Below are positions 58,351 to 64,000 of a DNA stretch of 64,000 bases, piece by piece; within the stretch, counting starts at the first letter, position 1; every line of letters starts with the position of its first letter. The notes under the pieces were generated by a model. It saw only the letters and a list, made by a program, of their open reading frames with translations, was not told where the DNA came from and ran no database searches. The DNA is from Daphnia pulex (taxonomy: Eukaryota; Arthropoda; Branchiopoda; Diplostraca; Daphniidae), in contig NC_060019.1 in NCBI RefSeq assembly GCF_021134715.1, forward strand, positions 7,874,001 through 7,938,000, written 5' to 3'. A program made the position numbers and the translations under genes.

Positions 58351-58929
58351 CTAGCGAACTTTGATCTTTCTAGCCAATGCTAAAGCTTGCTGTCCTGATA
58401 TTGGACAGGTAGGGTAAAAATGTTGACAACTATTTCCATCAATTCCAACCAGAAGCTGGCCCATATGGGCAGCAAAATGGTAGTTGGACGTTGAACTTGC
58501 TCTTGTTCCAAGGCTGGTTTGACTTATCAGTGACATCAAGGACAGCTCAGAATCAGTCAAAGAGGATTTATCTTCCATGGCAAATAACTCACACACCAAT
58601 CTGGGAAGACATGAGTGACGGATCTCTTCAATCAAGATTTGCCCTGCAAAAAAATGATGAACATTAAAATCAATCTGAAAAAAATTGTGATATATTCATG
58701 ACTTACTGGAGTGTAACTCTTCAAGATCTGCCTTGAATTTGCCATTTTCTCCTTTCACAACCTGATCCCCTGATTTTCGATGAAAACTCTGAGAGAACTT
58801 GTTGATTAAATCTTCCTGAGTCTCATCGGTATCCTCTTCCATGTCAGTCCATGAGTCATCATCACCAAGCCAATGGTAGCAAAGTGCCAGTAAAAAAGCA
58901 ATGGCAAAGAATCTAAGAGCTCCATTCAT
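58351..58929 (-). CDS. Small secreted four-cysteine protein, unknown family
   Basis: Two exons (58929-58707 and 58643-58351) in phase encode 171 residues. I start it at the ATG at 58927-58929, because translation from there begins directly with a signal peptide (MNGALRFFAIAFLLALCYHW). A start ten codons upstream would bury it behind a charged segment. After the signal is an acidic stretch (DDDSWTDMEEDTDETQED), then a C-terminal half with cysteines in CLPRLVC and CQHFYPTC, which could form two disulphides. It has no transmembrane helix beyond the signal and no motif I recognise. The overall look is of the many short arthropod-specific secreted proteins. It shares strand with RTF1 and BBS2, with no sign of common function. 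Confidence 0.75.
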
Positions 58930-60323
58930 CTCCAGTTTGAAAGCCTTGTTGAAAAGCAAAGCTTAACCCTGTAAATCAAGTGTAGAAATGAGCCTCTTTC
59001 TCAAAACAAGCAACAACAAATCAGAAAACAAACATATGAAAAGAAGAAGAAAACTAATTTACCTTGACCGAAATGAGAAAATTACTGAATTCGAAACGTT
59101 ACTGCTATATGTTCGATTTAACTACACACTCTAGTTGTCGGGTAAATAAGCCGCTACACGACAAACGAAGGAAAACTTTCACTTTTGGTTCTCGGACTTC
59201 ACAAAATGTTTTTGGAAAACAGCTGGTGTGCTGGTGCCATGCCCCTTATTTTGTGTACACCAAGTTAACGCAACCAGTTACACAGCGTAAACTTGCTCGA
59301 CTGCCGTCAGCCCTGTGACTGCGCTCCAGTCGGTCTGTGCACTCGTGAGTAGCCTAGTAAGGGAATTTGGCAATCCTTTTTTCCGAGCAGAAAGTTAACA
59401 CCACCCACTTGTCCTTGTATCGTGTAGCAGCAGCTTCATAGTGTTCGTAACGGCGTGGCCTACATTTCTACGTACTGTAACGAAATTCTCGCTACAAAAT
59501 CTAATTTCTCCTCGACATTATTTTTGTTCGATATGTCCCTAAATATGTGTCTAGCGACAAAAATGACTGATTTTTTAAATAAGTAAGGATAGTTTCTACA
59601 CTGGAAAAATAGGAATAAACAAATATCGGATTTCAGTTGCATAAAGAAAGAGAAAGTTCATGCCCGACTACTTTCACTTAAAGTAGCTAAAGAAGAGAAT
59701 TGATACAAAGGGAGAGGTAGAAAGATGCTGCTAAGTAACAGTCAGGAATTCTCGAAAGTTTTTGATTCTCCGTCGAAGCGTCATTTTTTGTGTCCGAGTC
59801 TTTTGCGCGGCCCGTATCAACTTGAGTTGCTAACTGTTATATTATAAGCGATGCTGACAGAATGTTTCATAAAAACGGTTCAGGTACGTACCTACCGTCT
59901 AGCCTCAATTCTTTTGTCTACGTTCTAAAGAGAGGATTTCGACAATAACTTTCCCTTTTGAGTTTATTTTAGCGAATAACTTGAGCGGCAAATAAAGTTC
60001 CAAGGGACTCGGGGGAAAGGTATAATCCTTTCCCTCTTATTTTGTTTCTGTTTTCCCTAGTAACATTTCGTAATATTTACAGCAATTGTAATAAAGTAGG
60101 ATTCTACCTGGCTATGTCTAGAATCGAAAAATAGTAAATCGCTAGGGGGCAAGCTGGTAAATAATTAAGAAGAAATTTGAAGTCAAGGTTAGATGCAAGT
60201 TTAATAAACTATTGAGAATACAGGTTTTTTCCCCAACCGGTTATAAAGACAGGTAGCCTACGGATATGATTTATGGATAAAACGTAAGCCATAAGGCCAT
60301 CAAAATTCTTTTCTTCTCGAAGG
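58930..60323. other. Intergenic between small secreted gene and BBS2
   Basis: A 5' UTR exon of the secreted gene may lie around 58940-59070 (the sequence there contains ACCTTGACC consistent with a donor). The rest is AT-rich without coding signs. BBS2 3' UTR probably fills the last part. Confidence 0.4.
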
Positions 60324-62245
60324 TTATTGATCAACGCCGTACAAAGTGATCTTGATGAGCTGCTCAAAGTCTTCGGCTCTAATAGCCTGTCGACTGGCTT
60401 GAATGACGTCCGTTTGATACTTTCCCACTAAAATAAAATAACGGAGAGCTTATTTTTAAAAATTTGTTCACGATCAATCCAAGAAATTTGAAATCGTTTT
60501 TTTTTACCCCGGCAACTCGAAGAATTCTGAACGTGAAGATTGATTTGCTTTAGGCGATCCATCAATTCGCTATAGTTGGAATCGCGTATGGTCTGCAGAT
60601 CAACGAGTTTCTGATTTCCGCTCTGGATGGCGGCATAGGAACGCCTCATTTCCGCCATGTCGTTCATCAAACGTGCGTTCTCGGACTCGTAAAACAAATT
60701 TCGAACTTCGTTCACCTGATCGGCCATATCCACCGTGAGCCGCTGTCGAACCGCTTGATGGCCGCCAACACCTTCCATGAGCTCCGTCAGCTCTTTCAAA
60801 TGATGGTCGCTGATTTCAATATCGGAAGACAAATGTTGGACGTTGAAAAAATTTGCCAAATGTTGAACGAGCTCGGAAACGTGGTCTAAGCGGTCAGACT
60901 CGATCAGAAACGATCCTTCATTAAGGAAATTCATCCTCAAAGGCGTCCGGCACGGGAGAACCTCGAAGGCTAACTCAATCGATGATTCGCTCGCCAGCAA
61001 TTCTGGTGACACAATAAAATTCTGGGCTATCCAAAACCCAATCTACACATAAAAATATACCACGAAATCAAGTTAGGCATCAGTGGTCAATAAGCCAACA
61101 TGAAAATTAATGCTATATTACCCGCTGGATGCGCTCCTGAAGGCGGATTCTGACCCGAAAATGAAGAGCTGAAGGGTTTTCCGTCGAAGGCCATGGAACA
61201 GATTTGAAGCGCGAGAAAGTTGGCAGTGGGTGAACCACTTCGATGACTTTAAGTAGTTCATTGTTGCCGTGTGAATCCAGTAAAACATTCACGTGCAAGT
61301 CGACGGCCAGGTTTCGCTGCACCGGCAGGGGAATTCTGGCGGAAGAAGTTGGTGGGTCCTGGTGAAGAGCGTGGCTTTCACCGTTGGGGAATAGACCCTC
61401 GGCAAAGATAATAACAGCGCGAATCAGACCGCCTCCTTCTAATACGAGTAAAACGTGCTCTTGGTCGTGTTTCACTGTTAATTGAACTCGATCATCCGCA
61501 ATTTCGGCGACTGTCGAATTTTCAGCGTGATGGCGGATGTGCTCCAGCTCGGCCAAGAGGTTTTGTTTACGAATAATTAACCTCCGGATGGCCTCTTCTT
61601 CCGCTTGAGTGGCATGCTCGTCCTTGATCCGTTCGAGCGATGTCAATTCCAAGTCGCTTGACAGGTAACTCCAAACTGTTTCCGTGTACACGTTCAGAAG
61701 GATATTAGAAAACAAGTGGAACATAATAAGCGACGACAAACACAATTCGTCATTTACCTTGACCAAGTTGTGAGCAAACGATGAGCTGGGCATGGCCCAT
61801 TTGAAGCCAATCGTCGACGAGTAGAGCTACAATTGAATGTTGGGCATCTAATTTCTCCTTGAAAACCACTTCACCCGTTTGCCAATGTCTGGCATCGAAT
61901 CTGCCGTGACTCCATCCGCAAATCAATTCCGGATGGCCGTCGTTATCGACGTCGTAAGACGCCAGAGCGACAATTTGATTCTTGGACTGGATATTATTTT
62001 TAAAGAAATAATAGCCCATTAAATAAAGAAGCCATGGCGAGAAATTGGGATGATATATTTACTTTAACTCTCCACAGGCGGTTACGTTTGTGGTAAACGC
62101 CAACTGTTCCATTGGCTAGAGCGTAACCAAAGCAGTGATCGGTCAGGGCTATTAGAAATGTGACGGCGTCTGTTTCTTTCATTTCGGTCGTCATGCGACC
62201 GTTTCTAAACAGACGTAGATTTCCATCGTCTGTTCCGGCCAGCAA
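60324..62245 (-). CDS. BBS2: BBS2, BBSome subunit (3' part; 5' exons outside the window)
   Basis: Five exons in phase (62245-62063, 61986-61758, 61675-61122, 61042-60508, 60427-60324) encode the last 534 residues, about three-quarters of the human protein (721). BBS2 is a core subunit of the BBSome, which moves membrane cargo in cilia. Matching segments: LLAGTDDGNLRLF (human LLVGSEDFDIRVF), FGYALANGTVGVYHKRNRLW, SKNQIVALASYDVDNDGHPE, IIFAEGLFPNGESHA, VDMADQVNEVRNL and the end VGKYQTDVIQASRQAIR. The first visible exon begins at a TTAG acceptor, so the N-terminal beta-propeller half must lie in upstream exons. None of it is present between 62246 and 64000. The frame's first in-frame ATG is not a plausible start, because it would delete the propeller. 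Confidence 0.94.
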
Positions 62246-63311
62246 CTAATCAAACATTTAAAATCACCCTCCCCATTTCAACTAGGGTAAAACAACGAAT
62301 TCCGGACAGCATCTCGGATACGCGAATGCCGGACAAAAAAGTCGATTTTTTCAATTTACAATTATAAAAAAACGACGAAATATTAACGAAAACTAATGAA
62401 TGAATTTCAAAATATGACAGGGGATACACAATTGAGCCAAAGGGCATATAAAAATACGCTGTATTAATTGAGTTATCATGAAATGAAATTTCTCAATTTT
62501 TCTATACGGCTGACAACTTTGGCTCTGTGTTGTCAGTTAGTAAACATATTTTACGGGGTAAGGAATTTCTAAGGTTAAAACAAGAAAAATCCCTTAACTA
62601 ATTATATCAATCGATAGAGAATTGAAAGATCTACAATATTATATAAGGTTTTGTCGTTATTTTTAAGAATTTGCTTAAATATCGATGAAAATAGAAAACA
62701 GGCCAAAACGCGAATGTCGGACAGCTGACGCGAATTCCGGACAGAAAATTTTGAAAAATTTCGATTTTCTGTTTTTTAATATGTCTATACATCAATCGAC
62801 GCAGAATTGTAAGGCGAATCGATTGATGTGCAATGTTTATAAGTTTTTTTGTATAGTTTTTCCATTATTTAAAAAAAAAGATTTGAGCGACAAGAGGATC
62901 GAATCTTAGCAGATCCAAAAAAGCTGTCGTCATAATTTTTCTTTCCCGTTCCACTTGTTTATCAATATATTTAAAAGGCGTAATAATTCAGTAATTTTAG
63001 TGAAAAAATTTTTGAAAAAAATCGAGCAGTTAGTTTTATAATGACTACCATTCCCCAAAATGGTGTATCTTTCGTCCGGAATGTTTCTTATTGTAAAATA
63101 ATTAAAGTCTTTGTGATTTTTAATTTAATTCCCTTGCCCGTAACCCCATTTTGCTTGAAATTCCCCCAAAAATGTTCGAAGGGCGTAAATTTTTTTTCAA
63201 AATCACTTATATGTAGCGTCAGTCTTGCTCCCATAAGGAGCCATGATGCGAATTCCGGACAGACTACATAGTCCGCTCGGTAATCGATCTTTATAGTTTT
63301 AGACAAGTATC

Positions 63312-63375
63312 GTTATGGCAGTGTGGGTTAAGGTCCGCTTGTAAACGTGTAGGTTGAACGTTCAAATCTCATAAC
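63312..63375 (+). other. tRNA-like segment, degenerate
   Basis: GTTATGG (63312-63318) pairs with TCATAAC (63369-63375) as a 7-bp acceptor-like stem, with one G-T pair. The interior has a GGCAGTGTGGGTTAAGG A-box-like stretch, CTTGTAA as in a tRNA-Thr anticodon loop, and a CGTTCAAATC B-box-like stretch. At 64 nt it is too short and its T and anticodon stems are poor, so it is more likely a SINE-like remnant than a functional tRNA. Confidence 0.25.
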
Positions 63376-63610
63376 TGCAATAACGTTAAAATTAAATAGC
63401 GTGATGGTAACAGTTAAGATTATTTTACTTATTTCAATAATTGTTACAATTATGTATTATTGAATATATTTATGGTTTAAGTAGAAGCCATTATTACGTA
63501 TGAACCTAGCTGATGTCCATATTATTTTTGTTTCAATATGTCTGTTGCTTGCTTTGCATTTCTAATTGTATGTACGACTAAAAGATTTTACTAAATCTTT
63601 TAATGCAGAT

Positions 63611-63682
63611 TTACCCTTTGCAGGTATCGAACGTCAGTCCTTCCGCATGGTAGGCAGATGTTATACCGCTGTGCTATGTTGT
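63611..63682 (-). other. tRNA-like segment, degenerate, opposite strand
   Basis: On the minus strand: TAGCACAGCGGTATAAC (A-box-like), a possible anticodon stem TCTGC/GCGGA around a CTACCAT loop, and CGTTCGATACC (B-box-like). The acceptor stem does not pair well. It faces the other tRNA-like segment across about 235 bp. Confidence 0.25.
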
Positions 63683-64000
63683 TATAGATACGACGGATAA
63701 AGAGTAATGCAGTGTCAGTCATATTTTTTCCGTCTGCTGTCCAGAATTCGCATCAAGGGCTTTATGGGGAAAGAACCTTCATTAATTAGACGAATTATAT
63801 TAACGTCATGTTACCATTATGCAGCTAGACATAAAGAGGACTTAATTCTACATTTATTGATACCAATTTTTCTATAAAAATCTTAACTTAGAAATTCTAA
63901 GAAAATTTTCAAATTTCGGTGGTTTTCGGACATTCGCGTCACGTATGGGCGACTTTCTACTTTAATTTCTCCAGAATTCCAATACGGATTTCAATTTCGT

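Larger units (their letters stand above)
62246..64000. mobile_element. Repeat-like insertion in a BBS2 intron (or 5' flank)
   Basis: No BBS2 exon and no other gene is seen. A CGCGAATNCCGGACAG-type motif recurs seven times: plus strand at 62295-62309, 62321-62335, 62709-62724, 62729-62744 and 63248-63262; minus strand at 63737-63751 and 63926-63938. Clusters of one motif in both orientations near element ends are typical of transposase-binding subterminal repeats, for example in pogo/Tigger or hAT-type elements. No transposase coding is visible, so this would be a non-autonomous copy. The right boundary is outside the window. Two tRNA-like segments lie inside. Confidence 0.45.

Noticed and set aside
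1..64000. CRISPR arrays, bacterial operons, rRNA or viral genes
   Set aside because: None seen; spliced animal genes throughout. The 35-bp array at 39.4 kb has no variable spacers.

Overview
The window is eukaryotic nuclear DNA from an arthropod, most likely a branchiopod crustacean of the Daphnia kind. I infer this from compact genes with introns of about 60-80 bp and GT/AG borders, animal-specific genes (PTK7/off-track, BBS2, RTF1, NAA38, SNAPC4, a FoxQ2 forkhead gene), an interstitial (CCTAA)n block matching the arthropod TTAGG telomere repeat, and intergenic DNA full of short microsatellites. No species-level marker was found.

Layout: 1-17.4 kb is gene-poor and holds a four-unit segmental tandem repeat at about 3.0-6.1 kb. 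A single-exon FoxQ2-class forkhead gene lies at 17.4-19.6 kb on the minus strand, followed by another gene-poor stretch to about 33 kb. This isolation is typical of a developmental regulator surrounded by regulatory DNA. A SNAPC4-like gene (plus strand, six coding exons) occupies 34.4-37.0 kb. From 37.9 to 42 kb is a repeat-rich accessory island: a broken gene fragment resembling a MyTH4 domain, a 35-bp hairpin tandem array next to a telomere-like block, a GC-rich foldback, nested duplications and a small terminal-inverted-repeat element.

From 42 kb the window is gene-dense: an unrecognised 201-residue ORF (minus), PTK7/off-track (minus, 13 coding exons, 44.2-51.3 kb), a small Gln/Ala-rich secreted protein (minus), NAA38 (plus), RTF1 (minus, 11 exons, tail-to-tail with NAA38), a small unknown secreted protein (minus), and the 3' portion of BBS2 (minus). 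The upstream exons of BBS2 are cut off by the right edge, behind at least 1.7 kb of repeat-like DNA.

The genes do not form a pathway. Several are housekeeping functions: snRNA transcription (SNAPC4), Paf1-complex elongation (RTF1), NatC N-terminal acetylation (NAA38) and ciliary BBSome (BBS2). Two are developmental: FoxQ2 and the Wnt/semaphorin/planar-polarity pseudokinase PTK7. I reconstructed all multi-exon models by hand from splice signals and reading-phase continuity. All identifications come from remembered family sequences, with no database search.
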